From positions 248,001-312,000 of the forward strand of contig CAVVQM010000006.1 in assembly GCA_963750395.1 (NCBI GenBank): a stretch of DNA of 64,000 nt, written 5' to 3'. Every line of letters begins with the position of its first letter. Positions within the stretch are counted from its first letter, which is position 1. Below, piece after piece: positions 47,007-58,582 of the stretch. The notes beneath the pieces are model-generated. The model was not told where the DNA came from. It worked only from the letters and a program-made list of their open reading frames with translations, and made no database searches. Origin of the DNA: JADJPO01 sp963750395. GTDB taxonomy: Bacteria; Actinomycetota; Actinomycetes; Actinomycetales; Kineosporiaceae. Both the position numbers and the translations under genes were made by a program.

Positions 47007-47642
47007 TCAGTCGTCGGACAGGGTGACGTTCAGGCCGCCGACCAGGCTCGCGGCCACGTTGTAGAGGATCGCCGCGACGGTGGCGAGCGCCATCATCAGC
47101 ACCACGTTGATCACCGCGACGAAGGTGGCCAGCGAGACCACCCGGCTCAGCCCGATGTAGTCGTAGATGTCGAACGACGATCCGCCGCCGGCGGCCTCAC
47201 CGAGGGTGGAGTTGAGGCTGGAGAAGACGCCCATCATGTTCAGCAGCTGCCACAGCACGACCGTGGCGACCACGAGCCCGATCCCGAGGGCGACCGAGAG
47301 CAGGAACGACAGCTTCAGGGTCGACAGCGGATCGATTCGGGCCAGGGTGAGCCGCACGGTGCGCGGTCCCAGGCTCGCCGGGGCGGGTCCGCCCGTGGGA
47401 GCCGATGGCGTGGGCGCCGACGCCGGTGCACCGGGGCCGGGATCGGACGACGTGGCGCCGCCTGACGAGGTGACGTCGTCCGTTGAGGTCGTCCCGCCGG
47501 TCGCTGGAGCCGTGGTGGCGGTGGGGGTCGAGGTCATCTTCTGTCCGGAGTCTGAGGAGGGTGCGCCGCCCTTGCCGACGGTCGGACGAGCAGTGATCTT
47601 GGGAGCCGACCCCGCTCTGAACACCTGGTCAGACGAACTCAC
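47007..47642 (-). CDS. DUF3566 membrane protein
   Basis: This is the conserved actinobacterial neighbour of gyrA. A disordered Thr/Ser/Pro/Gly-rich N-terminus of about 100 residues precedes the domain VRLTLARIDPLSTLKLSFLL. Two membrane helices follow (SVALGIGLVVATVVLWQLL and TFVAVINVVLMMALATVAAI), then LYNVAASLVGGLNVTLSDD. GTG at 47642 with GGAGG six bases upstream is chosen over more distant starts with Arg-rich translation. Its function is unknown, though the family is linked to cell-envelope or division processes. Confidence 0.88.
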   Translation of the reverse strand: MSSSDQVFRAGSAPKITARPTVGKGGAPSSDSGQKMTSTPTATTAPATGGTTSTDDVTSSGGATSSDPGPGAPASAPTPSAPTGGPAPASLGPRTVRLTLARIDPLSTLKLSFLLSVALGIGLVVATVVLWQLLNMMGVFSSLNSTLGEAAGGGSSFDIYDYIGLSRVVSLATFVAVINVVLMMALATVAAILYNVAASLVGGLNVTLSDD

Positions 47643-47795
47643 GCTCACCTCCGTGACGCCATTCTGGCCGACGGTACGCCATGGGAGCCTTCGCCGGGCT
47701 CGATCTCTGAACCGTTCGGCAGTGCGACCACCACCTGATGCTAACCGCTGACGACCCGGTCCGACACGCGCCGTCCACGTCCAGACCACTGCCGG

Positions 47796-47819
47796 GGTGA
47801 ACAGTCATCCGTTCACCCG
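47796..47819 (-). terminator. Hairpin behind gyrA
   Basis: GGGTGAAC and GTTCACCC form an 8-bp stem with an 8-base loop, eleven bases after the gyrA stop on the minus strand. It may end or attenuate gyrA transcription before DUF3566. There is no U-tract. Confidence 0.5.
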
Positions 47820-47829
47820 GGGACGACGA

Positions 47830-50477
<2,648 letters not shown>

Positions 50478-50503
50478 GTCATTCCTCTGCTGTCAGGTGC
50501 GGA

Positions 50504-50519
50504 TGTTTCCCGTGAAACC
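50504..50519. promoter_or_regulatory. parS-like site between gyrB and gyrA
   Basis: TGTTTCCCGTGAAACC matches the parS consensus TGTTTCACGTGAAACA at 14 of 16 positions. It lies in the gyrB-gyrA gap, in the origin-proximal zone where ParB sites cluster in Actinobacteria. Confidence 0.6.
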
Positions 50520-50570
50520 GCCTGATCGTTGGACGGTTTCGCTCCCGGTCGTGGGGACTCGCCGACTCGG

Positions 50571-52625
50571 CTAGATGTCCAGGAAGCGGACGTCCTTGGC
50601 GTTGCGCTGGATGAACGATCGCCGCGACTCGACGTTCTCGCCCATCAGGACGGAGAAGACCTCGTCGGCGGCCGCTGCGTCCTCGAGGGTGACCTGGCGC
50701 AGGAGCCGGTGGGCCGGGTCCATCGTGGTCTCCCACAGCTCGTCGGCGTTCATCTCGCCGAGGCCCTTGTACCGCTGGATGCCCTCTTCCTTGGGCAGCT
50801 TCTTGCCCAGCGCGAGACCGGCGGCCACCGCGGCGTCCCGTTCCCGGTCGCTGTAGACGTACTCCGGGGCGGCCTTGGTCCACTTGACCTTGTACAGCGG
50901 GGGAGCCGCGAGATAGACGAACCCGCCGTCCACCAGGGGCCGCATGAAGCGGAACAGCAGGGTCAGCAGCAGCGTGGTGATGTGTTGACCGTCCACGTCG
51001 GCGTCGGCCATCAGAACGATCTTGTGATAGCGCAGCTTCTCGATGTCGAAGTCCTCGCCGACCCCGGTGCCGAAGGCGCTGATCAGCGCCTGGACCTCCT
51101 GGTTGGCCATCACCTTGTCGATGCGGGCCTTCTCGACATTCAGGATCTTGCCCCGGATCGGCAGGATCGCCTGTGTCCGCGGCTCGCGACCCATCTTGGC
51201 CGAGCCACCGGCCGAGTCGCCCTCGACGATGTAGATCTCGCACTCGTCGGGGTTGGTCGACTGGCAGTCGCTCAGCTTGCCGGGCAGCCCACCACCGCCG
51301 AGCAGTCCCTTGCGCCGGGTCGCCTCGCGGGCCTTGCGAGCGGCCATCCGGGCGGCGGCGGCCTGGATCGACTTGCCCACCACGGCCCTGGCCTCGCGGG
51401 GATGGGAGTCCAGCCAGTCCACCAGCCGGGACCGGACGATGCGCTGGACGAACGTCTTGGCCTCGGTGTTGCCGAGCTTGGTCTTGGTCTGTCCCTCGAA
51501 CTGCGGCTCGGCCAACTTGATCGACACCACCGCGATCAGACCCTCGCGGATGTCGTCACCGGTGAGGTTGTCGTCCTTCTCCTTGAGCAGCTCTGCTCGC
51601 GCGCGTACTCGTTGACCAGCGTGGTCAGCGCGGCGCGGAAGCCCTCCTCGTGGGTGCCCCCCTCGTGGGTGTTGATCGTGTTGGCGTAGGTGTGCACGCT
51701 CTCGGAGTACGCCGTCGTCCACTGCATGGCGATCTCGACCGACAGACCGCGATCGGTGTCCTCGGACTCGAAGTCGATCACCTCGTCGTGGACGGGTTCG
51801 GACTTCTTCGAGGCGTTCAGGTGACGTACGTAGTCGACCAGGCCGCCGTCGTAGCGGAAGGTCACCGCCGGGGCCGTGCCGTCCTCGTCCGCGTGCTCGG
51901 GCCGCTCGTCGACGAGGGTGATCTGCAGGCCCTTGTTCAGGAAGGCCACCTGCTGGAACCGGCCGCGCAGCGTCTCGAAGTCGTAGACGCGTGGTCTCGA
52001 AGATGTCCGGGCTGGCCCAGAAGGTGACGATCGTGCCGGAGTCCGAGACCTCCTCGTCCTTCGACAGCGGGGCCACCGGCACCCCCACCTCGTAGGTCTG
52101 CCGCCAGGCGTGACCCTCACGGTGGACCTCGACCGCCAGCCGGCTGCTCAACGCGTTCACCACCGAGACGCCGACCCCGTGCAGACCGCCGGAGACCGAG
52201 TACCCGCTGCCGCCGAACTTGCCGCCGGCGTGCAGCACGGTCAGCACCAACTCGACGGCGGGCTTGTTCTCGATCGGGTGCATGTCGACCGGGATGCCGC
52301 GGCCGTTGTCGATCACCCGGACGGCGCCGTCGGCGAGCAGGGTCACCTCGATCGAGTCGCAGTGGCCCGCGAGCGCCTCGTCGACGGAGTTGTCGACCAC
52401 CTCGTAGACCAGGTGGTGGAGGCCGCGCTCGCCGGTCGAGCCGATGTACATGCCGGGCCGCTTACGCACGGCCTCGAGGCCCTCGAGGACGGTGATCGCA
52501 CTCGCGTCGTAGTCACCCAACTGGGAGGGGACCATGTCGAGCCGATGGGGCGCCGGGCCGGTCGGGCTGGAACTGGGGCTGGAACTGGGGATGGAGCCGG
52601 ACTCGGTGGCGGTCTGGTCGGTCAC
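50571..52625 (-). CDS. gyrB: DNA gyrase subunit B, two compensating frame breaks
   Basis: GyrB is the ATPase subunit of gyrase. The GHKL domain has EVVDNSVDEALAG, DNGRGIPVDMHP and GGLHGVGVSVVNALS. The TOPRIM domain has EIYIVEGDSAGGSAKMGR and MADADVDGQHITTLLL. The C-terminus ends KGLGEMNADELWETTMDP ... RFLDI. The segment 51600-51990 is one frame away: breaks near 51990 (FETT to VYDFETLRGRF) and 51597 (NEYAREQ to LLKEKDDNLTG) cancel, and all three parts are conserved. The GTG at 52625 is a plausible start, with a Ser/Pro-rich extension before VPSQLGDYDASAITVLEGLE. Confidence 0.97.
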   Translation of the reverse strand: MTDQTATESGSIPSSSPSSSPTGPAPHRLDMVPSQLGDYDASAITVLEGLEAVRKRPGMYIGSTGERGLHHLVYEVVDNSVDEALAGHCDSIEVTLLADGAVRVIDNGRGIPVDMHPIENKPAVELVLTVLHAGGKFGGSGYSVSGGLHGVGVSVVNALSSRLAVEVHREGHAWRQTYEVGVPVAPLSKDEEVSDSGTIVTFWASPDIFETTRLRLRDAARPVPAGGLPEQGPADHPRRRAARARGRGRHGPGGDLPLRRRPGRLRTSPERLEEVRTRPRRGDRLRVRGHRSRSVGRDRHAVDDGVLRERAHLRQHDQHPRGGHPRGGLPRRADHAGQRVRARAELLKEKDDNLTGDDIREGLIAVVSIKLAEPQFEGQTKTKLGNTEAKTFVQRIVRSRLVDWLDSHPREARAVVGKSIQAAAARMAARKAREATRRKGLLGGGGLPGKLSDCQSTNPDECEIYIVEGDSAGGSAKMGREPRTQAILPIRGKILNVEKARIDKVMANQEVQALISAFGTGVGEDFDIEKLRYHKIVLMADADVDGQHITTLLLTLLFRFMRPLVDGGFVYLAAPPLYKVKWTKAAPEYVYSDRERDAAVAAGLALGKKLPKEEGIQRYKGLGEMNADELWETTMDPAHRLLRQVTLEDAAAADEVFSVLMGENVESRRSFIQRNAKDVRFLDI

Positions 52626-52945
52626 AGGTCCTCGGACTCCTGACGCGTACGGCGGAGGGTCCGCCGGTGCTGACCCCTGGCACATCTCGGGCGGCCGGTG
52701 CGACCCACCGAGAGGCGTCCGCCGCCCGGGATGGGGTCGTGGCGCGACCGCCGCGAGATGCCTTCATCCTACCCCGCGTCAGGGGGCCACCCGGCCCTGT
52801 CCACAGGCCGTGAGCGGCGTTTCCTCTCAGTTCTGACGACCCGTAACGGCCTCGGTCGGGTACCGATACGCGGACGGTGGGTCCGTCGCGTCTCAGGGCC
52901 GCACAGCCTCACCGGTTCGTCCCGATTGAGATGGCCGTCGCGCGA
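52626..52945. other. Region upstream of gyrB with candidate promoter and DnaA-box-like site
   Basis: On the minus strand, TAGGAT at 52771-52766 could be the gyrB -10 element; no clear -35 is seen. CTGTCCACA at 52797-52805 resembles an actinobacterial DnaA box. No gene is visible. On the other side the GH4 gene ends at 52946. Confidence 0.4.
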
Positions 52946-54280
52946 TCAGGAGAAGACCCGGTCGAACTCCACGATCCGCTCGCGATAGGCCGCGACGAGC
53001 CGGCGGGCCACGGCGACCGAGTCGACCAACGGGTGCACCGCGAACGCCTCCACGGCGCGATCGGGCGAGCCCTCGACCGCGGCCGCGATGGCCGCCTCCT
53101 CGGCCGCCTTCACCTGGTGCACCAGTCCGAGCGCGTGACCACGCAGCGCCGAGACGGACTGCGCGCGAGGTCCCGCGGACGTCACCCGACACGGCACCTC
53201 GATCACGGCGTCCGCGGCCAGTCCCGGCAGGACCCCTCCACCGCGCACGTTCAGCACGAGCGTGGACGGCGCCCCGCCCGCGAGCGAGCGCATCAGGGCC
53301 AGGGCGACCCCCTCGTACCCGCCGCTCGCGACGTCCACGCCGTCCCGGCGCTCGTCGGGCTGACGCAGCTCGGCGAGGTAGGTGGCGTTGCGCTCGGCGT
53401 GGGCGCGGCGCCAGAGCGCCAGTGCGTCGCCCGGGGTGGCCACCGCCTGGTCGTAGAAGGCGTTCTGCTGCCCGAGAAGGAACTCACCGCGCGTCCGCGC
53501 GGATCCCCGGACGGCGGCCGTCGCCTCGCGGGCGAAGTAGTAGTAGTAGAGGTACTCGTTCGGCAGGGCGCCCAGGGTGCGCACCCACTCCGCGCCGAAC
53601 AGGCGCCCCTCCTCGGTCGCCGCCAGCGCCGCGTCGTCGGCGAGCAGCAGCGGGAGCACGTCCTGCCCGTCGAGCCGGAGCCCCTGGAGCCAGCCGAGAT
53701 GGTTCAGACCCACGTAGTCGAGTTCCACCCGGTCGGCGGGCAGACCCAGAGCGTCGACGGCGTGCCGGGCCAGCGAGACGGGGGAGTCGCAGATGCCGAT
53801 CACCCGCTCGCCCAGCACGCCCTGCATGGCCTGAGTGATCAGTCCGGCAGGGTTGGTGAAGTTGATCACCCAGGCGTTCGGGCAGTGCCGGACGGCCAGG
53901 TGGGCGATCCGCAGGGCCTCGGGCACGGTCCTGATCCCGTAGGCGATCCCGCCGGCCCCGACCGTCTCCTGCCCGAGCAGACCGGCGTCCAGTGCCACCC
54001 GCTCGTCCTCGGTCCGCCCGGCCAGACCCCCGACGCGCAGGGCGGAGAAGACGAAGTCGGCGCCGTCGAGGGCCTCGGCGGCCTCGGTCGTCGTCCGCAC
54101 CACGGGCCGATCGGCATGACCTGCCCCGGCCTGGGCCACGACCCGACAGATCACGCCCAGGCGGATCGGATCGGTGTCGTACAGGGCCAGTTCGGTGATC
54201 CGGCGATCGGCGTCGCGCACGAGGGCGTCATGGATCAGCGGTGTGCGGAAGCCGCCGCCGCCCAGGATCGTCAGCTTCAC
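52946..54280 (-). CDS. 6-phospho-glycosidase (GH4)
   Basis: GH4 enzymes cleave phosphorylated glycosides by an NAD+/Mn2+-dependent redox mechanism in the cytoplasm. The Rossmann start KLTILGGGGFRTPL, NPAGLITQAMQGVLG, the metal-ligand Cys in IGICDSPVSLARHAVDAL and the His in YVGLNHLGWLQGL are typical of the 6-phospho-beta-glucosidase branch. The GTG at 54280 is the likely start, giving 444 residues. No PTS transporter is nearby, so the phospho-sugar might come from the divergent PfkB kinase at 54477. That link is inference. Confidence 0.9.
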   Translation of the reverse strand: MKLTILGGGGFRTPLIHDALVRDADRRITELALYDTDPIRLGVICRVVAQAGAGHADRPVVRTTTEAAEALDGADFVFSALRVGGLAGRTEDERVALDAGLLGQETVGAGGIAYGIRTVPEALRIAHLAVRHCPNAWVINFTNPAGLITQAMQGVLGERVIGICDSPVSLARHAVDALGLPADRVELDYVGLNHLGWLQGLRLDGQDVLPLLLADDAALAATEEGRLFGAEWVRTLGALPNEYLYYYYFAREATAAVRGSARTRGEFLLGQQNAFYDQAVATPGDALALWRRAHAERNATYLAELRQPDERRDGVDVASGGYEGVALALMRSLAGGAPSTLVLNVRGGGVLPGLAADAVIEVPCRVTSAGPRAQSVSALRGHALGLVHQVKAAEEAAIAAAVEGSPDRAVEAFAVHPLVDSVAVARRLVAAYRERIVEFDRVFS

Positions 54281-54352
54281 GCTGCGACCCGCGTGATCGC
54301 CCAGGGCGGTGACGGGGCCACCGGGCACGTCGAGCGCACTCGGCGAACCTAC

Positions 54353-54408
54353 CAATCGATCAGGCCCAGTCGATTGGGCCCAGTCGATCAGGCCCAGTCG
54401 ATTAGGCT
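54353..54408. repeat. Four 14-bp tandem repeats between divergent sugar genes
   Basis: The units are CAATCGATCAGGCC, CAGTCGATTGGGCC, CAGTCGATCAGGCC and CAGTCGATTAGGCT. Units 1 and 3 and units 2 and 4 resemble each other. They fill the region between the GH4 and PfkB start codons, so they may be a regulator array, though unselected repeat expansion is possible. Confidence 0.85.
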
Positions 54409-54476
54409 CGCAATCCGTCCAGTGGTCGGCACCGGCTGATCGATCGGCCGCGACCGACGGATCCAGAGGGTGCCCC

Positions 54477-55634
54477 GTGAACGATCCCTACGACGTCTTC
54501 GCCGACGATTCACGCCCCGGCGAACCGGACTTCGACGTCTTCACGTGGGGCACCGTCTTCCTCGACATCATCTTCAGCGGGCTGACCCGGATGCCTGCCC
54601 CCGGCACGGAGGAGTGGGCCTCCGGGATGGCCTCCTGCCCGGGCGGGATCGCGAACTTCGCCGTGGCCGCCCGTCGGCTCGGGCTGCGCACCTCACTCGC
54701 GGCGGCGTTCGGGGACGACGCCTACGCCGACTTCTGCTGGCGCACCCTGGAGGAACAGGAGCACATCGACCTGTCCCGCTCGCGCCGGTTCGAGCGATGG
54801 CACAGCCCCGTCACGGTGTCGATGTCGATCGATCGGGACCGCAGCATGATCACCCACGGGCACCCGTCACCGGCCGGCGCGGACGACCTGATCGGTACGC
54901 CGCCGAGGGCCCGCGCGGTCGTCGTGGACCTGGCCGAGAGCCCGGACGGCGACCTGCCCGCCTGGGTCGGGCACGCGCGCGGCGCCGGCGCCCTCGTGTT
55001 CGCCGACGTGGGCTGGGATCCGACCGGGCGGTGGCCCGGTGACATCCTGGGTCGGCTCGAGGCGTGCACCGCGTTCGCGCCGAACGCGCGCGAGGCCATG
55101 GCCTACACCCGCACACCCACCCCGCAGGAGGCGCTGTACGCGCTGGCCGACCGGGTGCCGCTGGCCGTGGTCACCGGCGGGTCGGACGGCGCGCGGGCCA
55201 TCGACGCCACGACCGGCGAGGAGTGTCACGTGCCGGCCCTGCGCGTCACCGAGCTCGACCCGACCGGCGCGGGCGACGTCTTCACGGCCTCGCTGGTGCT
55301 CGGCACGCTCAAGGGCTGGCCGCTGGCCGACCGGCTCGCGTTCGGCAACCTGTGCTCGGGGCTGGCCCTGCAACAGTTCGGCGGCTCGCTCGCCGCCCCC
55401 GCCTGGGGCGACATCGCGGACTGGTGGACGGCGCTGTCCTCCGGCCAGGTCAACGACGCCTATACGCACTCGGTCCGCAGGCGCTACGCCTTCCTCGACG
55501 ACCTGATCACCGACGTGCCCGCCGAGGCCTGCCGCCGGGCCACCGCGACCGTCGCCCGGGTGGCGGACGCGTCTGGATCCGCCCGCCCCGCAGGATCCGC
55601 CCGCCCCGCAGGATCCGCCCGCGCCGCGCCGTGA
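54477..55634 (+). CDS. PfkB-family carbohydrate kinase
   Basis: Ribokinase-fold kinase for a sugar or sugar derivative. The N-terminal GGIANFAVAARRLGL, the substrate region and the ATP/anion-hole signature ELDPTGAGDVFTASLVLGTL (catalytic Asp in GAGD) are present. GTG at 54477 is chosen because AGAGGG lies seven bases upstream; in-frame codons before it translate the 14-bp repeats. The C-terminus ends in a repeated GSARPA sequence from an 18-bp DNA repeat (about 55577-55625), suggesting local repeat growth into the coding end. It diverges from the GH4 glycosidase. Confidence 0.88.
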   Translation: MNDPYDVFADDSRPGEPDFDVFTWGTVFLDIIFSGLTRMPAPGTEEWASGMASCPGGIANFAVAARRLGLRTSLAAAFGDDAYADFCWRTLEEQEHIDLSRSRRFERWHSPVTVSMSIDRDRSMITHGHPSPAGADDLIGTPPRARAVVVDLAESPDGDLPAWVGHARGAGALVFADVGWDPTGRWPGDILGRLEACTAFAPNAREAMAYTRTPTPQEALYALADRVPLAVVTGGSDGARAIDATTGEECHVPALRVTELDPTGAGDVFTASLVLGTLKGWPLADRLAFGNLCSGLALQQFGGSLAAPAWGDIADWWTALSSGQVNDAYTHSVRRRYAFLDDLITDVPAEACRRATATVARVADASGSARPAGSARPAGSARAAP

Positions 55635-55819
55635 TCCTCGGGGATCCTCCCCATCCCGATGACCTCCCAGACCACCGGGCGGTACCGTGGGCCCTCGGCA
55701 CGGGAGGGTGCCTCCGGGTCCGCGGGCAGGACTGAGTCCACCTCCGCTCGACAAGGATGCGGCCGTCGGCGACCCCCGTCCCCGGCCCGGCACGCGGACC
55801 TCGGGCCCGAGGAGACGTC

Positions 55820-56842
55820 ATGGCGATCCTGTCCCCACGACCCGATCTCGACCAGCTCCGCCGTCGGGCCAAGGAGTTGCTCGCCGCGGCGCGCCGGGGC
55901 GATCCCGACGCGACGGCCCGGATCCGCGCGGTGTCCGATCGGGTCAGCCTCGCTGCGGCGCAGTCGGCCCTGGCGCGTGAGCACGGCTTCACAGGCTGGA
56001 CGGCGCTGCAGGCCGAGGTGGTGCGGCGCCAGGTGCTGGACGCCCGAGACCTCGATCGGCTCTCGGCGCTGCTCGCCGCCGATCCCGGGCTCGCCGCGGC
56101 GTCCCTGTACGGCTGGGGCGATCACCCGCTCGGGGCGGGCCCGTTGAGCTACCTGGCGATGCTCCGGTTCGACACCGCCCGGCAGGTGTGGCGCGACGTG
56201 CCCGGGACGGCGGACCTGGCCAGGGCCCTGATCGCGGCGGGTGCGGCGGTGGACGGCGACCCGGGGGACCGGGAGACACCGCTGATCACCGCCGCCAGCT
56301 ACGGCGACGCCGAGGTGGCGCGGGTACTCGTGGACGCCGGCGCCGATCTGGAGGCCACGTCGTCCCCGGACTCCGGTGGCGTCCCCGCTGGGACGCCCCT
56401 GCTGCACGCCGCCGTGTTCGGCATGACCGAGGTGGTCGACGTCCTTATCGCCGCCGGGGCGGTCGTGCCGGACCTCGTGCTGGGGGCCGCGGCGGGGGAC
56501 ATCACGCGGTGGTCGCCGGCCGAGGCCGCGCCCGAGATCCGGGTCCTGGCGCTGGTCATGGCGGCCGACCACCAGCGGCTCGGAGTCATCGACGCCCTCA
56601 TCGCCGCCGGGACCCCGGTCGATGCGGCCGACGCCACCTGGGGACGGCATCCGCTGCGCCTGGCCGCCCAGAACGGTCGGGCGGCGAGCGTGCGGCGACT
56701 CCTCGACCTCGGCGCCGACCCGGCCCGCACCGACGAGCAGGGCCGCACGCCACTCGACCTGTGCCGGCTCGGCCGGAGCGACCACCCGCCGAGCCGGGGC
56801 CACGAACAGGTCGAGGTGCTGCTCGGCGGGCTCATCGGTTGA
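55820..56842 (+). CDS. Ankyrin-repeat protein
   Basis: Residues 1-60 are helical with a LREHGF-type start motif (ALAREHGFTGWTALQAEV), common in bacterial ankyrin proteins. Ankyrin repeats follow: ETPLITAASYGDAEVARVLV, TPLLHAAVFGMTEVVDVLIA, HPLRLAAQNGRAASVRRLLD, GRTPLDLCRL. It is probably a cytoplasmic protein-interaction module; its partner is unknown. GAGGAG lies nine bases before the ATG at 55820. The end of the gene forms part of a 19-bp hairpin. Confidence 0.88.
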   Translation: MAILSPRPDLDQLRRRAKELLAAARRGDPDATARIRAVSDRVSLAAAQSALAREHGFTGWTALQAEVVRRQVLDARDLDRLSALLAADPGLAAASLYGWGDHPLGAGPLSYLAMLRFDTARQVWRDVPGTADLARALIAAGAAVDGDPGDRETPLITAASYGDAEVARVLVDAGADLEATSSPDSGGVPAGTPLLHAAVFGMTEVVDVLIAAGAVVPDLVLGAAAGDITRWSPAEAAPEIRVLALVMAADHQRLGVIDALIAAGTPVDAADATWGRHPLRLAAQNGRAASVRRLLDLGADPARTDEQGRTPLDLCRLGRSDHPPSRGHEQVEVLLGGLIG

Positions 56843-56858
56843 GCCCGCCGAGCAGCAC
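56816..56858. terminator. Perfect 19-bp-stem hairpin, bidirectional terminator
   Basis: GTGCTGCTCGGCGGGCTCA (56816-56834) pairs perfectly with 56840-56858 around the loop TCGGT. It overlaps the last codons of the ankyrin gene and lies before the convergent methyltransferase stop. There is no U-tract, as is usual in very GC-rich genomes. Confidence 0.75.
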
Positions 56859-56871
56859 GTCGGAGCCGCCG

Positions 56872-57570
56872 TCACCGATGGCGACCCGTCGCCCGCGGTT
56901 CGACCGCCCGCCCGGAGATGACGGTGTTCACGGGGATGAACACCGAACGGGTGAGGCGGCCCCGCCGCAGGTCGACCTCGGCGAAGCCCGACGCCTCGAT
57001 CAGCGCGGCGGTGTCCCGGCCCAGCTGGCATCCCTCGAACAGCCACGACCACGGGCGGGCGAGAGCAGCCTGGATCCAGCGCCGTGGCGAGGTCGGCCGA
57101 GCGGCCACGTGCTCGACGAACCGGAACGTGCCCCCGGGCCGGAGCACCCGGCGAACCTCGGCGAGCGCCCGATCGGGGTGGGCGACCGTGCAGAGCACCA
57201 GTGAGCACATCACCGTGTCGACGCTGTCGTCGAGGACGGGGAGGCGTTCGGCCGGCGCACCGACGATGTCGAGATCGATGCCACGTTCCCGCGCCCGTTC
57301 GGTCAGGCGCGCGTGCATCGCCTCGTTGGGCTCGACGGCGATGAGGCGACTGCCGCAGGGCAGGTAGCCGAGGTTGGCACCGACCCCGGTGCCGATCTCC
57401 AGGACGGTACCCACCCCGACGTCGGCGAAGGCGTGCTGCTTGTAGCGACGGCTGATGGCGTTGATGTATCGGTCGAAGGCGTCGAAGAACCAGGCGTTGA
57501 GCCGTCCGATCCTTCCGTTGTGGAACGTCGACGGACGCCGTCCACCGCCTCGCCACCTGCCACGCCCCAC
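56872..57570 (-). CDS. SAM-dependent class I methyltransferase
   Basis: Rossmann-type methyltransferase of the Methyltransf_11/UbiE type, 232 residues. Motif I is VLEIGTGVGANLGYL, the acidic residue after strand 2 is in LIAVEPNEAMHARL, motif II is DTVMCSLVLCTV and motif III is EVRRVLRPGGTFRFVEHV. The substrate is unknown. It lies 24 bp behind the homocysteine methyltransferase gene and is probably the last gene of a four-gene minus-strand operon. Confidence 0.88.
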   Translation of the reverse strand: MGRGRWRGGGRRPSTFHNGRIGRLNAWFFDAFDRYINAISRRYKQHAFADVGVGTVLEIGTGVGANLGYLPCGSRLIAVEPNEAMHARLTERARERGIDLDIVGAPAERLPVLDDSVDTVMCSLVLCTVAHPDRALAEVRRVLRPGGTFRFVEHVAARPTSPRRWIQAALARPWSWLFEGCQLGRDTAALIEASGFAEVDLRRGRLTRSVFIPVNTVISGRAVEPRATGRHR

Positions 57571-57594
57571 GTGGTGTCCGCGGCACTCAAGGGG

Positions 57595-58582
57595 TCACCG
57601 TCCTGGGGGTCCGGCGACGGTGCGGGCCGCGATCGCGGCGCTGATCCCGTCGAGGTGCATCAGATCGGTGCCGCAGCATCCACCGGTGACGGCGAGGTGG
57701 GGGAGTCGATCGGCGATCGAGAGGTATCCGGCGACCAGGACTGCCTCGTCGCCCCGATCGAGTTCGGTGGCGTTGTCCAGCTCCTCGTGGCTCATCGTCG
57801 AGGCGTTCGCGCGGATGCCCCGCACGCGGTGCCATGGCCCGGGCTCGTCGAACACGTGGGCGAAGTGCGTCGGGTGTGCGCAGTTCACCATGAAGTAGGC
57901 GGCGGCGCCGTCCGTCGCGGCATCGACCTGCTCGATCGCGGAGGCCAGGGTCTGTCCGGAGGGGAGCCGGCCGTCGGTCTCGAGCGTGAAGGAGATCACC
58001 GCCGGGACGTTCTCGCGGATCGCCGCCAGCACGATGCCCGTCGCCTCGTCCGCGTAATTGAGGGTGAAGGCCGACACCAGGTCGGCGCCGGCGTCGGCGA
58101 GGGAGCGCACCTGCGGGTGGTGGTAGGCGGCCGCCTCGGAGGCCTTCATCGCGTCGGCGATGGCATAGCCGTCGCCGCGCGGGCCCAGGTTGCCACTGAT
58201 GACCACCGGCACGTCGGCGTTGGCCTCGCGCAGCTCGACGAAGAAGTCCACCGCGTCGTGGTTCACCCGGTCGAGAGCCCTCGGCGCCGTAGCCGAGCAG
58301 CGCACCCCAGTCGGAGCTGGCGCGCCACGTGGCGGTCTCGATCACGACGCCGGTGCCGTCGCGCCGGGCGAGGTCGATCACCGACTGGAAGTAGGCGCGG
58401 ATCGTCTCGCGGTGTTCGGCGGACTCGAGCAGCGGGAAGGTGGCGAAGTGCGGCAGATCGATGCCGTGGTGGAAGACCAGATCGGTCTCGAAGCCGGCCT
58501 CGCTGATGAAGGTGCGTCCGGCCAGTTGCGGCAGACGGGTGACGTCCGCGCTGTGGTTCGTGGTGGTGGCGGGTGCAGTCAT
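57595..58582 (-). CDS. Homocysteine S-methyltransferase family protein, one frame break
   Basis: The zinc-binding residues of the family are visible: Cys in YFMVNCAHPTHF and the pair in TGGCCGTDLMHL. The start reads GRTFISEAGFETDLVF and the middle DLVSAFTLNYADEATGIVLA. Such enzymes make methionine from homocysteine and a methyl donor such as S-methylmethionine. A one-base break near 58280 joins GYGAEG to LDRVNHDAVDFF. The ATG at 58582 has AAAGGA upstream and overlaps the stop of the preceding gene (ATGA). Next to a SAM methyltransferase, it could recycle methyl groups. Confidence 0.9.

Noticed and set aside
52797..52805. DnaA-box-like CTGTCCACA as a sign of oriC
   Set aside because: A single site without a box cluster or AT-rich unwinding stretch; oriC is expected near dnaA-dnaN beyond 64000.
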